A DNA stretch of 64,000 bases, from contig NZ_VHIP01000007.1 in NCBI RefSeq assembly GCF_006494365.1, positions 124,001 through 188,000 on the forward strand, written 5' to 3'. Every line of letters starts with the position of its first letter. The first letter of the stretch is position 1. The translations under genes and the position numbers were made by a program. Positions 37,870-47,858 of this stretch are shown here, in pieces. The DNA comes from Aestuariibacter sp. GS-14. Lineage in GTDB: Bacteria; Pseudomonadota; Gammaproteobacteria; Enterobacterales; Alteromonadaceae. The notes below the pieces were generated by a model. That model did no database searches. It saw only the letters and a program-made list of their open reading frames with translations, and was not told the DNA's origin.

Positions 37870-38179
37870 GAAAACTAACCCTTTTAACGCACAGTTATAT
37901 ATAGACGTCTATGTTTAACTTTTCCAGTCAAGTAAACGTTTGATATTGAATACCTAATTTTATGTGGTTGCTAAAATATACTCTCTTAGTAATTAGTCTA
38001 AATTAGTCAATTCTTATATTTTTATATATACATGATTTTTATAATTTATTTATTTTGTCATCGTCAATTGTAAATATTCTAGCTCAATAATTCTACATAA
38101 TATTCTTTCCAAGTTGACAATTATGAATTAATCTTCTTACACGATTAAGAAAGGGTCTTTTGTTGTTTTGGTGACATAT
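37870..38179. promoter_or_regulatory. AT-rich divergent intergenic region with repeats
   Basis: About 310 bp without a gene between the hybrid kinase and the chemosensory operon. It holds a perfect 12-bp palindrome ATAGACGTCTAT (37901-37912), close to the kinase start, and a direct repeat AATTAGTC-TA-AATTAGTC (37991-38008) with 10-bp period, the spacing expected of a dimeric response regulator on one DNA face. The rest is very AT-rich. These are candidate operators; no confident -10/-35 pair can be chosen. Confidence 0.5.
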
Positions 38180-39334
38180 ATGACATTGAGCTATCGGCAG
38201 ATATTAATAATTGATGACAGCAAAGAAGACATTGGTTTTTTGCAGGCCATTCTTAGCGGCGACTACTCCATTGTCGCTGCCACATCCGGAGCGGGTGCTT
38301 TAGATATTTGCGCATCTGGAAAAATCACACCATCAGTCATTTTGCTCGACGTTTCTATGCCGGATATGGATGGTTATCAAACCTGTCAGGCAATCAAAGC
38401 GCTGTCGGGTTTCGAGCAGGTTGAGGTTATTTTTGTTAGTGCCAACGATTCCCTCGACGAGAAGCGAAAAGGCTATGAAGCTGGCGGTAACGATTACCTG
38501 TCAAAACCAGTGAATCGCGACGAAATTCTGCAAAAAGTAAAATTAGCCGTGCTGAGAAAGCAAACTCGTGAAGACTCCGAATCGCAGTCAAAAATGGCGT
38601 TGGATACGGCTATGACCGCCATTATGGATGCCAGTGAACAATCCAATGTTATTCACTTCTTACGGCAAAGCTTCTCCTGTCAGAGTGTTGAGGAGTTGGC
38701 GCAATCTATTGTTGATACCTGTGATAATTTCGGGCTGTTAAACACAGTTCAAATTCGCACTGACTGGCAGGCAATAACTAAATCGTCAGGCAATAACCCT
38801 TCACCGCTGGAAATCGAAATGCTTACGTCGCTCCAACAAATTGGACGCATATACCAGCGTGGACAGCGGTTAATACTCAACTTTGGCAATATTTCTCAAC
38901 TTATCAAAAATCTCCCGGATGACGAGGCCAAATGCGGACGTTTAAGGGACCATCTGGCATTAATCCTCGAAGGCGCAGAAAGTCGCTTAAAAGCACTTAA
39001 TGCAGTGGATGAAATGAAAAGTGTTATGGAAGGCACCAACGATGCGCTCTCAGAAATGGCAACCAAGCAGGCTAACCAAAAACGCCAAAACGTGAAAATC
39101 ATGGATGAAATGATTGAAGAGATCCAGGTTGGTTTATTTGACTATGGGTTAACGGAAGAGCAGGAGAAAGTGCTGCTTGGCATGGTAGAGCGCTATTCAG
39201 AGAAGGTTTTTAGCGCGTACGAAGAAGGCCTTCAACTGGAAGACAGTATGGCGGTGATTTCAAGCAGTTTACAACGCGCCATCAAGCAGTTTTTCCAGTC
39301 TGATGAAGATGAAGCTGCGATAAACAAAAAGTAA
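38180..39334 (+). CDS. Response regulator with N-terminal receiver and long helical output region
   Basis: About 384 residues from the ATG at 38180 (GGTGA five bases upstream). The receiver is complete: 'ILIIDDSKEDIGFLQ', phosphoacceptor Asp in 'VILLDVSMPDMDGYQ', Ser in 'IFVSANDS', Lys in 'YLSKPVNRDEI'. The remaining 260 residues are mostly helical and carry no recognised DNA-binding, GGDEF, HD-GYP or phosphatase motif; the middle part (about 150-280) has a loosely GAF-like composition and the end (about 300-370) is a coiled coil. It is first in the chemosensory operon, so it may be an output or adaptor for CheA or the divergent kinase. No function can be assigned to the output region. Confidence 0.82.
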   Translation: MTLSYRQILIIDDSKEDIGFLQAILSGDYSIVAATSGAGALDICASGKITPSVILLDVSMPDMDGYQTCQAIKALSGFEQVEVIFVSANDSLDEKRKGYEAGGNDYLSKPVNRDEILQKVKLAVLRKQTREDSESQSKMALDTAMTAIMDASEQSNVIHFLRQSFSCQSVEELAQSIVDTCDNFGLLNTVQIRTDWQAITKSSGNNPSPLEIEMLTSLQQIGRIYQRGQRLILNFGNISQLIKNLPDDEAKCGRLRDHLALILEGAESRLKALNAVDEMKSVMEGTNDALSEMATKQANQKRQNVKIMDEMIEEIQVGLFDYGLTEEQEKVLLGMVERYSEKVFSAYEEGLQLEDSMAVISSSLQRAIKQFFQSDEDEAAINKK

Positions 39335-39350
39335 AAACTGAGGATAAACA

Positions 39351-39713
39351 ATGTCTAAAGTCGTATTGATTGTTGATGACTCTGCATCAGTGAGACAAAT
39401 CGTTTCAATGGTTCTGAAAGCCAGTGGATATACCGTTATTGAAGCTGATAACGGCAAAAATGCACTCGACAGGCTGGATGGCCAGAAAATTCATTTGATT
39501 GTAAGTGATGTGAACATGCCCGAAATGGATGGAATGACATTTGTAAAGCATGCAAGGGAACTTGATGCATATAAGTTCACACCAGTTCTGATGCTTACAA
39601 CCGAAACCGATCAGAAGCTGAAAGACACTGCCAAACAAATGGGGGTAAGAGCCTGGCTGGTTAAGCCTTTCCAACCACCGTTGTTGCTATCCACGCTGGC
39701 AAAATTAATGTAG
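39351..39713 (+). CDS. CheY-like single-domain response regulator
   Basis: A 120-residue stand-alone receiver with all active-site residues: Asp9-Asp10, phosphoacceptor Asp53 ('IVSDVNMPEMDGM'), Thr in 'MLTTETD' and Lys in 'LVKPFQPP'. The likely substrate of CheA encoded two genes downstream. Sixteen bp after the preceding gene, 11 bp before the STAS gene. Whether it binds the flagellar switch or another target cannot be told from sequence. Confidence 0.9.
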   Translation: MSKVVLIVDDSASVRQIVSMVLKASGYTVIEADNGKNALDRLDGQKIHLIVSDVNMPEMDGMTFVKHARELDAYKFTPVLMLTTETDQKLKDTAKQMGVRAWLVKPFQPPLLLSTLAKLM

Positions 39714-39724
39714 CAGGCACGCCA

Positions 39725-40039
39725 ATGAAAAACGAAGCATGTTCGCAACAGTCTGATTCGACAGCTGTAGAATTACCGTCATCGCTAACCATTTTTGACG
39801 TCAAAGATTTTCATCTGATGTGTCAGAACAATTGGCCTGACTCAAAACGAATTAATCTCGATTGCCAGGCCATTACTGATTTCGACGGGGCGGGTATACA
39901 GCTACTCATCTGGTTATTCATAAAAGCACGGCGTCAGCAGGTTGAGTTAGTGCTGATAAACGTGAGCGAGTCTGTTAAGACTGCACTTTTAATGTATCAG
40001 TTGCCATTCCAATGGCTGAAAGGCGGCGATAATGATTGA
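39725..40039 (+). CDS. STAS-domain protein (anti-sigma-antagonist type)
   Basis: A 104-residue protein consisting almost only of a STAS fold: 'LTIFDVKDFHLMCQNN', 'RINLDCQAITDFDGAGIQLLIWLFIKARRQQVELVLINVSESVKTALLMYQL'. The usual phosphorylatable Ser of SpoIIAA-like proteins falls in the D-F-D-G-A-G loop and appears replaced ('ITDFDGAGIQLL'), so regulation by Ser phosphorylation is doubtful. STAS proteins occur in some chemosensory operons of marine gammaproteobacteria, presumably as interaction modules for CheA or receptors. Overlaps cheA by 8 bp. Confidence 0.83.
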   Translation: MKNEACSQQSDSTAVELPSSLTIFDVKDFHLMCQNNWPDSKRINLDCQAITDFDGAGIQLLIWLFIKARRQQVELVLINVSESVKTALLMYQLPFQWLKGGDND

Positions 40040-42128
40040 CCCAGTTGAAACGTTCAAAACAGAGGCCCGGGAGCACCTGGTTAATCTTGAAGGCGCACTG
40101 CTTGAACTGGAAGAGGTTCAGGAGGATCGCGAATTAATTGATACAGCGTTTCGTTCCATGCACACCATTAAAGGTGCGGCAGGGATGTTTGGATATCAGG
40201 ATTTAACTGACTTTACACATCATCTGGAAACCGCGCTGGATAAAGTGCGAAATGGCGAAATGGAAATCAGTAAAGAGTTGATTGGCATTCTACTCGACGC
40301 CAAAGACACCATAGAAGAGTCGTTAGCCACGCCTGCGTTTGACACGCATTTGAAAATTGTTACCACCCGGATTATCAGTCGTTTATACGAACTGATCCCT
40401 GAAGGTGTGGCATCGCAAAAGTCAGGGGAACAGCTGCCGGAAAAAACGCAAATCAACGGGTCAGATGTGTATCGCGTGAGGATAAAACCCAGCTCAACAA
40501 CCTACCAATTGGGTTTGGATATTATCCCGATTCTCAGAGAATTGAATAGTTTGGGAACATGCCATGTAACCACTTGTGTGGATGAGCTGGAAGGCACAGA
40601 CGATTACGACCCGCAACTAAGCTATTTGTACTGGGATATTATTCTGCAAAGCAAACAGCCTGCCCCTTCAATTGCTGATGTGTTTATGTTTGTTGAGGAC
40701 GACTGGCAAATTGCCGTTGATCCAATCGATCTGACCGACGGTGACGAGCAATCAGACAAATTAGGCGAGTTGCTAGTGTCGAGGCGCATTATTAACAGAA
40801 GCCAGCTGGACGCGATATTGTCGCAGAAAGCGGTGATTGGCAGTCAGATGGCTCAGCAAGGGCTGGCAACTGAATCGGCAATTAATGCTGCCTTAACTGA
40901 ACAGCGTGTAGTCAGGTCTCTCAAGCAGTCTTCTTCGGGTCAGGATGCCACGATACGGGTACCCTCTTCCCGTTTGGATACCTTGATGAATCTGGTAGGT
41001 GAACTGGTGATTGTACAGGCGAGACTGAATCAGTTCGCCTTTAACAATGACAGCGAAGAGCTGCTGTCAATTGCCGAAGAGCTGGATGTATTAACTACAC
41101 AAATGCGCGACCAAACCTTCAGCATTCGCATGGTTCCAATTGGCAGCACATTTGGAAAATTCAAACGCCTGGTCAGAGACTTGTCTAATGAGTTAGACAA
41201 GCGCATACAACTTGAAACCTACGGCGCTGAAACTGAATTGGACAAAATGGTAATCGACAAATTGTCAGATCCATTGATTCATTTAATCCGCAATAGTATC
41301 GATCACGGTATCGAGAGTCAGACGGAACGGACAGCGTCAGGAAAGAGTGAAACAGGCACCATTGTGCTGAGTGCAGAGCATAGTGACTCTTTCGTGGTTA
41401 TTCGGATCAAGGATGATGGCGCGGGTCTTAATTCTACAAAAATTAAACAACGGGCAGTCGAGAAGCAGTTAATTGATCCGCAGGAAGTGCTGGACGATGA
41501 AGCTGTTCACCACCTTATTTTTGAGCCTGGATTTTCCACATCAGAAACCGTATCCGACATTTCAGGACGCGGCGTGGGCATGGATGTTGTGCGGCGCTCA
41601 ATACAGGAGCTCGGCGGAACAATTAGTATTGCCACTCAGCCAAACAAAGGGACTGAGTTCACAATACGTTTGCCTATGACACTTGCCATTATTGAAGGCC
41701 TGATGGTGAAAGTTGGAGGTGAAAGCTATGTGCTACCGCTCAGTGCAGTTGAAGAATGCATAGAGCTTAGTCATCCCAATGTGGGCAGTCATACCCGTAA
41801 ACGCATTGTGGAAGTCAGAGGCGAGCAAATCCCCTTTTTATACCTGCGCGAATGGTTTGATATTCGGGGCGAACCGCCATCAATAGAGCAAATCGTTATC
41901 ACTCATGTCGGACAGGAGCAATTTGGCTTTTGTGTTGATGAAGTAGTTGGACAGTATCAAACCGTAATTAAACGTCTTGGAAAACTTTACGAAGGAGCAA
42001 CTGGATTCAGTGGCGCTACCATCCTGGGAGATGGAAGTGTTGCGATGATTCTGGATCCTTCTGCCCTGATGGATGCAGTGGGCGAAAATCAACGTCGTAC
42101 AAAACGAAGCTTAACAATCTCTCACTGA
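40032..42128 (+). CDS. cheA: Chemotaxis histidine kinase CheA
   Basis: A 698-residue CheA. Hpt (P1) with phosphoacceptor His44 in '[17 protein letters not shown]'. A middle region (about 150-235) starts '[29 protein letters not shown]' and ends '[14 protein letters not shown]', as in CheA proteins of the non-flagellar type; then a short repeat-like segment (about 248-295, '[22 protein letters not shown]' and '[19 protein letters not shown]') resembling the N-terminal domain of GspE/MshE ATPases. P3 dimerisation ('[21 protein letters not shown]'), P4 kinase ('[12 protein letters not shown]', 'DDGAGLN', '[18 protein letters not shown]') and the P5 CheW-like domain follow. Confidence 0.95.
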   Translation: MIDPVETFKTEAREHLVNLEGALLELEEVQEDRELIDTAFRSMHTIKGAAGMFGYQDLTDFTHHLETALDKVRNGEMEISKELIGILLDAKDTIEESLATPAFDTHLKIVTTRIISRLYELIPEGVASQKSGEQLPEKTQINGSDVYRVRIKPSSTTYQLGLDIIPILRELNSLGTCHVTTCVDELEGTDDYDPQLSYLYWDIILQSKQPAPSIADVFMFVEDDWQIAVDPIDLTDGDEQSDKLGELLVSRRIINRSQLDAILSQKAVIGSQMAQQGLATESAINAALTEQRVVRSLKQSSSGQDATIRVPSSRLDTLMNLVGELVIVQARLNQFAFNNDSEELLSIAEELDVLTTQMRDQTFSIRMVPIGSTFGKFKRLVRDLSNELDKRIQLETYGAETELDKMVIDKLSDPLIHLIRNSIDHGIESQTERTASGKSETGTIVLSAEHSDSFVVIRIKDDGAGLNSTKIKQRAVEKQLIDPQEVLDDEAVHHLIFEPGFSTSETVSDISGRGVGMDVVRRSIQELGGTISIATQPNKGTEFTIRLPMTLAIIEGLMVKVGGESYVLPLSAVEECIELSHPNVGSHTRKRIVEVRGEQIPFLYLREWFDIRGEPPSIEQIVITHVGQEQFGFCVDEVVGQYQTVIKRLGKLYEGATGFSGATILGDGSVAMILDPSALMDAVGENQRRTKRSLTISH

Positions 42129-42138
42129 GGGCACCAGA

Positions 42139-44187
42139 ATGAATCGAATTACGTTAAAGGCGTTAATATTATCAGCCTTTATAATTTTAATTGGCTCGAT
42201 GGCCGTAACTAACTTCCTTGGCATATCGGCGTTGTCAGGCATGAATAGCCAGTTGAATAGCATCGTTGATGAATCTGCTGAAAAAGTGAAACTGGCAGCA
42301 AGGATACGTCAGGACTTACTGGCGATCAGCCGCAGTGACAAGAACATGATACTGGCAGATTCAATTGAACAAATGAAAGTGTTTGCGCAGGAAATCGACG
42401 ATGTGAAATCGGAAATGCTGCAAAAGCGCGCTGAACTGAGAAAGCTTGCCAGTGATGAAGGTAAAATTAAGCTGGATGAATTTTCTGAAACCTGGTCGGA
42501 ATACGAAGGCGTATTAACGCAAATTAAAGAGTTGGCGTTTCTTAACTCTAATACCCGCGCAATGACACTGAGCATAAATGAAGCCAGAAAAGCACTGGAA
42601 GACGCTCAGGGATCGCTTACCCAGTTACTGAGTAAAATGGAACGCACGGTTGTTGAACAAAACTCGGTTGCTGCACTTCGCAATGCCGCTGAAATATTAA
42701 AACTCACCACCCAGATAAACCTGAACATGGTTGAGATCCAGCGAAACGAAAAGAATATCATCATTGCCACCGACGAAAAGTTAATGCAGCAATTTGCTGA
42801 TCAAATCAGTCTGAAAGAAACCGAACTTTATGCGCGATTAGACAAACTGGAGTCGATAGCTGACGCGTCTGACCGTGCTTTGATCAGCCAGTTCAGACAA
42901 CAGTTTAAAAGCTATTATGACCTGCATTTACAGGTACGCCAGATCAGTCTGGAAAACGGTAATGTGAGGGCGTTTGCACTATCTGCCTCGCGGGGCAAGG
43001 ACTTACTGGCCAAATCTGAGAAGTATCTTGCCGCGATTGTTGAAGTAAACGAGCAGGCAATGCTGGCAGATAAAGACGCCAGTGACGTGGCTTATAGTTC
43101 TGCACGAAATCAATTACTCATAGCACTGGGCGTATCTGTTGTTATTGCCTTTGCTGTTGCATGGATAGTGATCCGTCGGGTTAATGTGGTGAGTGCAATT
43201 ACCGACAGAATAGGCAAAGGCGACCTGACTGCCACGTTCGATCAAACTGCCAGTGATGCCGACATTTATGGTGTACTGCGCAATATGAACGCAAGCCTGA
43301 AACAGGTTGTTTCAGAGGTCGTTGAAGCGTCGAGCAACGTAGCAGCGGGTAGTGGTCAGTTAAGCTCAACCGGACAGCAAATTGCTCAGGGGGCAACAGA
43401 GCAAGCGGCGTCACTTGAGGAAATTTCCTCCTCAATGGAGCAAATGGCGTCGAATATTGCACACAGTGCAGACAATGCTCAGCAAACCGAACAAATTGCA
43501 CGCAAAGCGGCTATTGATGCAGAAGCCACCGGTAAAGCAGTTGAGGAAGCGGTCGAGGCAATGAAGGACATTGCCGACAAGATTGGCATTATTGAAGAAA
43601 TCTCGCGGCAAACTAACCTGCTGGCGCTGAATGCTGCGATTGAGGCAGCAAGAGCGGGCGAACATGGCAAAGGGTTTACGGTAGTGGCCGCGGAGGTAAG
43701 AAAACTCGCTGAACGTAGTCAAAAGGCGGCTGCCGAAATCGTTACCAGAGCCAAAGGGAGCCTTGATGTGTCAGAGCAAGCTGGTCGTATGCTGGCCGAG
43801 CTGCTCCCGAACATAAAGAAAACGTCTGACCTGGTTCAGGAAATAAGTGCATCGTCCCGCGAACAGGATGCAGGTGCGGCAGAAGTGAATAAAGCACTTC
43901 AGCAACTGGACGAAGTCGTTCAGCAATCTGCGGCTGCCGCAGAAGAAATGGCCTCTACGTCGGAAGAGCTGTCTGCTCAGGCTGAGCAACTAAATGCAAC
44001 CATTAATTTCTTCAAGATTGACGTTAACCAAGCGAAATCTTCAAGTCGCAATACTCTGGCTTCCAAGACAAAGGCGAAAGCTAAGTCGAAGGTTTCTGCA
44101 TCAAAGTCAGAAAAAGTACCGTTATTGTCGGGCATAGATATCTCCCTGGGCGACGATAACGACAGCTCTGAGTTTGTAAGATATTAA
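42139..44187 (+). CDS. Methyl-accepting chemotaxis receptor with C-terminal tethering-like pentapeptide
   Basis: A 682-residue receptor: membrane helix 1 (about 7-28), a large, mostly helical periplasmic domain (about 30-325) whose size and repeated helix pairs ('[19 protein letters not shown]' and '[20 protein letters not shown]' are near-duplicates) match a helical bimodular (HBM) sensor, membrane helix 2 (about 328-348), HAMP, and a signalling domain with the hairpin tip '[42 protein letters not shown]'. A Lys-rich flexible linker ends in EFVRY, which fits the aromatic pentapeptide that recruits CheR/CheB. It lies inside the operon, so it is the system's own receptor. The ligand is unknown. 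Confidence 0.93.
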   Translation: MNRITLKALILSAFIILIGSMAVTNFLGISALSGMNSQLNSIVDESAEKVKLAARIRQDLLAISRSDKNMILADSIEQMKVFAQEIDDVKSEMLQKRAELRKLASDEGKIKLDEFSETWSEYEGVLTQIKELAFLNSNTRAMTLSINEARKALEDAQGSLTQLLSKMERTVVEQNSVAALRNAAEILKLTTQINLNMVEIQRNEKNIIIATDEKLMQQFADQISLKETELYARLDKLESIADASDRALISQFRQQFKSYYDLHLQVRQISLENGNVRAFALSASRGKDLLAKSEKYLAAIVEVNEQAMLADKDASDVAYSSARNQLLIALGVSVVIAFAVAWIVIRRVNVVSAITDRIGKGDLTATFDQTASDADIYGVLRNMNASLKQVVSEVVEASSNVAAGSGQLSSTGQQIAQGATEQAASLEEISSSMEQMASNIAHSADNAQQTEQIARKAAIDAEATGKAVEEAVEAMKDIADKIGIIEEISRQTNLLALNAAIEAARAGEHGKGFTVVAAEVRKLAERSQKAAAEIVTRAKGSLDVSEQAGRMLAELLPNIKKTSDLVQEISASSREQDAGAAEVNKALQQLDEVVQQSAAAAEEMASTSEELSAQAEQLNATINFFKIDVNQAKSSSRNTLASKTKAKAKSKVSASKSEKVPLLSGIDISLGDDNDSSEFVRY

Positions 44188-44203
44188 ATTGGGAGGCTAA
44201 ACC

Positions 44204-44758
44204 ATGGCAGACCAAAACAACACAGTAAAATCCGACGCGGGTGGTATTCCTGGAGCCACCATTCAGCTACTCACTTTCGTACTGGATGATGAAATATATG
44301 GCGCAGATATCAATCAAATACAGGAAGTGCTGGAGTATCGCCGGGTTACCCGCGTACCCAGAACACCTGATTATCTGTTAGGGGTAATCAACCTGCGCGG
44401 ACAAGTATTACCCGTGGTTGATTTAAGGCATCTTTTTGAAATGCATCGCGCTGATATGACAGTAAATACCTGCATAGTTATTGTAGAAGTGAGTGTTGAT
44501 GGTGAAAACGTTGCCCTTGGCATTTTGGCAGATGCTGTGAGAGAAGTCATTGAATTGCCTGTGAGTGATATTAATCCTCCGCCGAGAATAGGCAGCCGTA
44601 TTGATACTAAATTTATCAGTGGTATGGGCAAATACCACGATGAATTTATCGTGATACTCAACCTGTCTAAAGTAATGGGTGATGAGGATCTTGGAGACGT
44701 TTATGAGGCTGTCAGTGCCACAAAAGACATGGCTGACACCGTGCCGGCAAGCGAGTAG
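44204..44758 (+). CDS. cheW: Chemotaxis coupling protein CheW
   Basis: A 184-residue CheW linking receptors to CheA. The conserved SH3-like core is clear: 'QLLTFVLDDEIYGADINQIQEVLEYRRVTRVPRTPDYLLGVINLRGQVLPVVDLRHLF' and 'DAVREVIELPVSDINPPPRIGSRIDTKFISGMGKYHDEFIVILNLSKVM'. A GGGAGG ribosome-binding site lies upstream. It is the only CheW in this operon. Confidence 0.95.
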   Translation: MADQNNTVKSDAGGIPGATIQLLTFVLDDEIYGADINQIQEVLEYRRVTRVPRTPDYLLGVINLRGQVLPVVDLRHLFEMHRADMTVNTCIVIVEVSVDGENVALGILADAVREVIELPVSDINPPPRIGSRIDTKFISGMGKYHDEFIVILNLSKVMGDEDLGDVYEAVSATKDMADTVPASE

Positions 44759-44767
44759 TTGAATTCT

Positions 44768-45634
44768 ATGCAAACTTCAACATTTCAAACAATCAAAGCG
44801 GATCCTCTGCAGGAAAATGACCGTCTAAGGATAGCCGACTACATTGAATCGACAGCTGGCATACAAATGCCAGCGTCAAAGAAAACGTTGATTGAATCAC
44901 GTCTCCGCAAGCGCCAGCGCGCACTCTCTTTTGAAACCCTCAAGTCGTATATCGCTTTTGTGTTTGAAACACCCGACGGACAGAAAGAGCGTTTGCATTT
45001 GTTGGATGCGCTGACAACCAACAAAACAGAGTTTTACCGGGAAGCACAGCACTTTGAGTTTCTTAGATCGCATCTGCGCAATAATTACGGCACGCAGGGT
45101 CGGGAAATACGATTGTGGAGCGCGGGCTGTTCATCTGGTGAGGAAGCCTATACTCTCAGTATTGAAATGCTGGAATTTCAACGGGAATTCCCGCAATTTT
45201 CCTTCAGCGTTAACGCTACCGATATTTCCGCAAGTTGTATAGAGCACGCCAGGCGCGCTGTATATCATCACGACAAAATAGAACCGGTTGATATGGTGTT
45301 GAGGCGGCGATATTTACTTCGCAGTCGAAACAAGAGTGATAACTCGGTGAAAATGGCGCCGGAGGTAATGGCCCCGGTAAATTTCGACTTTTTTAACCTG
45401 ATTAACGGCGATTGGAATACATACCACAACCAGTTTTCAATTATTTTTTGTCGGAACGTCATGATTTACTTTAATCAGGAAGATCGCGCGCGCCTTACTC
45501 AGCGCTTTCATCAATCTCTTGTCGAAGGCGGACTGTTGTTTATAGGTCACTCTGAAACACTGCTCGATCCTCACGGGCTTTTCGTGCGGCTGCGACCAAC
45601 CATTTACCTTAAGAAGACCAAATATGGTCGATAA
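44768..45634 (+). CDS. cheR: Chemotaxis protein methyltransferase CheR
   Basis: A 288-residue SAM-dependent glutamyl methyltransferase acting on receptor helices. N-terminal helical domain, then the catalytic fold with '[22 protein letters not shown]' (SAM loop), '[18 protein letters not shown]' and '[41 protein letters not shown]'. The ATG at 44768 lies 9 bp after the cheW stop; a TTG nine bases upstream is less likely. The end overlaps cheB by 11 bp. Confidence 0.95.
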   Translation: MQTSTFQTIKADPLQENDRLRIADYIESTAGIQMPASKKTLIESRLRKRQRALSFETLKSYIAFVFETPDGQKERLHLLDALTTNKTEFYREAQHFEFLRSHLRNNYGTQGREIRLWSAGCSSGEEAYTLSIEMLEFQREFPQFSFSVNATDISASCIEHARRAVYHHDKIEPVDMVLRRRYLLRSRNKSDNSVKMAPEVMAPVNFDFFNLINGDWNTYHNQFSIIFCRNVMIYFNQEDRARLTQRFHQSLVEGGLLFIGHSETLLDPHGLFVRLRPTIYLKKTKYGR

Positions 45635-46685
45635 AATTAAAGTGCTCATCGTTGACGACTCTGCATTAGTGCGTCAGGCGTTGCAGCACATGCTTTCTTC
45701 TGCTGACGATATTGAAGTAGTGGGCACCGCTCAGGATCCCTATGTTGCGGTAGAGAAAATGAAGAAAGTGCTGCCTGACGTGATCACACTGGATGTGGAA
45801 ATGCCAAGAATGGATGGTGTGACGTTTTTAAAAAAACTGATGCAACAACATCCAATACCAGTAGTGATATGCTCGTCGTTAGTGGGGGATGGCACTTTGA
45901 CACACATTAAAGCGCTGGAAGCCGGTGCTGTTGATATCATTTTAAAACCGCAAATGGGCACAAAGCAGTTCTTCTTTGATAGCCAGGTACAAATTTGCGA
46001 TGCTATTCGGGCGGCTTCAAAGGCCCGTCCAAAAAAGCTCTTCCGGCCTGCTACGGTACCCGTAAAACACAATGCTGATGTGATGCTTGCAAAACGTCAT
46101 TCTACCGCCATGGCAGAAACAACTGACAAAGTGATCGTTATTGGCGCATCTACTGGTGGAACTGAGGCGATCAAAGACGTTCTAATCAAAATGCCGTTAA
46201 ACTGCCCGGGCATTGTGATTGTGCAGCACATGCCTGAAGGATTTACCCGCTCGTTTGCACAACGCTTGAATTCGCTTTGTGAGATTAACGTAAAAGAGGC
46301 CTGTAATGGCGATCCTGTGCTGCGTGGCCAGGCGCTGATTGCGCCTGGTAATAAGCACACCATTTTGAAACGTAGTGGCGCCCGTTATTACGTGGAGGTA
46401 AAAGACGGCCCGCTGGTCTCACGTCACCGGCCTTCGGTTGATGTACTGTTCCGTTCAGCAGCTAAGTACGCTGGCAGCAACGCGCTTGCAGCAATCCTCA
46501 CGGGGATGGGCGATGATGGTGCAGAGGGCATGCTTGAATTAAAAGAATCTGGTGCATGGACCTGTGCACAGGATGAGGCGAGTAGTGTGGTTTATGGTAT
46601 GCCCAAAGAAGCCTATGAGCGTGGTGGCGCATTACAACAATACCCTCTGAATAAAATTGCAGAAGAATTACTACGGAAAGCGTAA
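45624..46685 (+). CDS. cheB: Protein-glutamate methylesterase/deamidase CheB
   Basis: A 353-residue CheB: N-terminal receiver ('[20 protein letters not shown]', Asp in '[16 protein letters not shown]', Lys in 'IILKPQMG') and the C-terminal methylesterase with the Ser in '[15 protein letters not shown]', the His in '[19 protein letters not shown]' and the Asp in '[12 protein letters not shown]'. It demethylates and deamidates receptors for adaptation and is activated by phosphotransfer from CheA. Overlaps cheR by 11 bp and touches cheD (TAATG). Confidence 0.96.
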   Translation: MVDKIKVLIVDDSALVRQALQHMLSSADDIEVVGTAQDPYVAVEKMKKVLPDVITLDVEMPRMDGVTFLKKLMQQHPIPVVICSSLVGDGTLTHIKALEAGAVDIILKPQMGTKQFFFDSQVQICDAIRAASKARPKKLFRPATVPVKHNADVMLAKRHSTAMAETTDKVIVIGASTGGTEAIKDVLIKMPLNCPGIVIVQHMPEGFTRSFAQRLNSLCEINVKEACNGDPVLRGQALIAPGNKHTILKRSGARYYVEVKDGPLVSRHRPSVDVLFRSAAKYAGSNALAAILTGMGDDGAEGMLELKESGAWTCAQDEASSVVYGMPKEAYERGGALQQYPLNKIAEELLRKA

Positions 46686-47215
46686 TGACACATAAACACA
46701 AGAGAGTCATCCTGCATGCTGGGGACTATTGTTTCGACAAAGCAGGCACGCAGGTCCATACATTGTTGGGTTCGTGCGTTTCAATTGTTCTGTGGCATCC
46801 ACAACGAATGATTGGAGGAATGTGTCACTATGCGTTGCCATATCGCTATGAGCGGCAAGACAAACGAATGAACCCCCGTTTTGCGGATGACTGCATGACA
46901 CTCTTCAAACGTTCAGCGAAGCGTCACAGAACGCACCTCCACGAATATCAGGCCAAGGTATTTGGTGGTGGTAACATGTACCGCAAATTTCGCCGTGCGC
47001 CCATTGATGACATTGAACGCAAGCCGGTTGGAGAGAAAAATGTTGAGGCCGCATTCACCTTACTAACAAACGAGGGCGTCGATATACAAGTTGCGCATGT
47101 GGGCGAGTTTGGTTATCGGCGCATAGTGTTCGATGTTGCAAATGGCGATGTGTGGGTGAAATTTCAGCCCTTAAACAAAATGGGCAACCAGGATTCATTG
47201 ACTTGTGTGAGTTAG
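46685..47215 (+). CDS. cheD: Chemoreceptor glutamine deamidase CheD
   Basis: A 176-residue CheD. The papain-like catalytic Cys lies in 'VHTLLGSCVSIVLWHPQRMIGGMCHYALP', the conserved His in the same block, and 'AKVFGGGNMYRKF' plus 'NVEAAFTLLTNEGVDIQVAHVGEFGYRRIVFDVANGDVWV' complete the family. CheD converts specific receptor Gln to Glu. It ends the operon, 71 bp before yggX. Confidence 0.95.
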   Translation: MTHKHKRVILHAGDYCFDKAGTQVHTLLGSCVSIVLWHPQRMIGGMCHYALPYRYERQDKRMNPRFADDCMTLFKRSAKRHRTHLHEYQAKVFGGGNMYRKFRRAPIDDIERKPVGEKNVEAAFTLLTNEGVDIQVAHVGEFGYRRIVFDVANGDVWVKFQPLNKMGNQDSLTCVS

Positions 47216-47286
47216 CGACAGGATTTCCGTTGACGGGCAATAGTGATAGACTGGCACCACATATAAGTTTTTAAGAGAAAGAATAA

Positions 47287-47562
47287 ATGCCAAGAACGGT
47301 ATTTTGTGTGCGCCTTAAAACAGAAGCCGACGGATTGGATTTTCAGTTGTATCCGGGTGAATTAGGCAAGCGTATTTTTGACAATATCTCTAAACAGGCA
47401 TGGGCTGAGTGGCAAAAAAAGCAAACCATGCTGATTAACGAGAAAAAGCTGAATATGATGGAGCCAACCGACAGGCAGTTTTTAGAAACACAGATGCAAG
47501 CGTACTTGTTTGAAGGTAAAGAGCCCACTATTGAAGGGTATGTACCGCCGAAAAAGGCGTGA
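47287..47562 (+). CDS. yggX: Fe(2+)-trafficking protein YggX
   Basis: A 91-residue YggX: '[75 protein letters not shown]' contains the invariant N-terminal Cys7 and the helical C-terminal part. YggX protects Fe-S clusters from oxidative damage and is normally in an operon with mutY. Here it is separated from mutY by the chemosensory island but still lies next to tRNA-Phe. An AAGAGAAAGAA tract upstream of the ATG serves as a weak ribosome-binding site. Confidence 0.96.
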   Translation: MPRTVFCVRLKTEADGLDFQLYPGELGKRIFDNISKQAWAEWQKKQTMLINEKKLNMMEPTDRQFLETQMQAYLFEGKEPTIEGYVPPKKA

Positions 47563-47618
47563 TTTTGTGCATGTTGAGCAAAGAATGTGCATTTGAAAAA
47601 AATTCTGAGAAAAACGGT

Positions 47619-47648
47619 TGACTTAAAAGCCCGAAACTCGTTAAATAC
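47619..47648 (+). promoter_or_regulatory. Promoter of tRNA-Phe
   Basis: TTGACT (47619-47624), an 18-nt spacer, TAAATA (47643-47648), about 50 bp upstream of the mature tRNA. A GC-rich stretch (CGCACCCAC) follows the -10, as in stringently controlled stable-RNA promoters. Confidence 0.65.
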
Positions 47649-47697
47649 GCACCCACAGCAAGACAGGTAACACACCTGACAATGCTAACCAGTTTTC

Positions 47698-47773
47698 GCC
47701 TCGATAGCTCAGTTGGTAGAGCAGCGGATTGAAAATCCGCGTGTCCCTGGTTCGATCCCGGGTCGAGGCACCA
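47698..47773 (+). tRNA. tRNA-Phe (anticodon GAA)
   Basis: A full 76-nt cloverleaf: acceptor stem GCCTCGA/TCGAGGC, D-loop AGCTCAGTTGGTAGAGC, anticodon stem GCGGA/TCCGC with anticodon GAA at 47731-47733, T-loop GTTCGATC, and encoded CCA. Preceded by a strong promoter and followed 9 bp later by a terminator, so it is a single-gene unit. Confidence 0.98.
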
Positions 47774-47782
47774 TTACACAGA

Positions 47783-47812
47783 AACCCTGAACAGCGATGT
47801 TCGGGGTTTTTT
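47783..47812 (+). terminator. Terminator of tRNA-Phe
   Basis: Stem AACCCTGAACA / TGTTCGGGGTT (one G-U wobble) with a GCGA loop, followed by six T. Confidence 0.9.
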
Positions 47813-47858
47813 GTTTCGGTTCAAGAAAAATGAAAGAGCATACCCCTGCTGGTAACCG

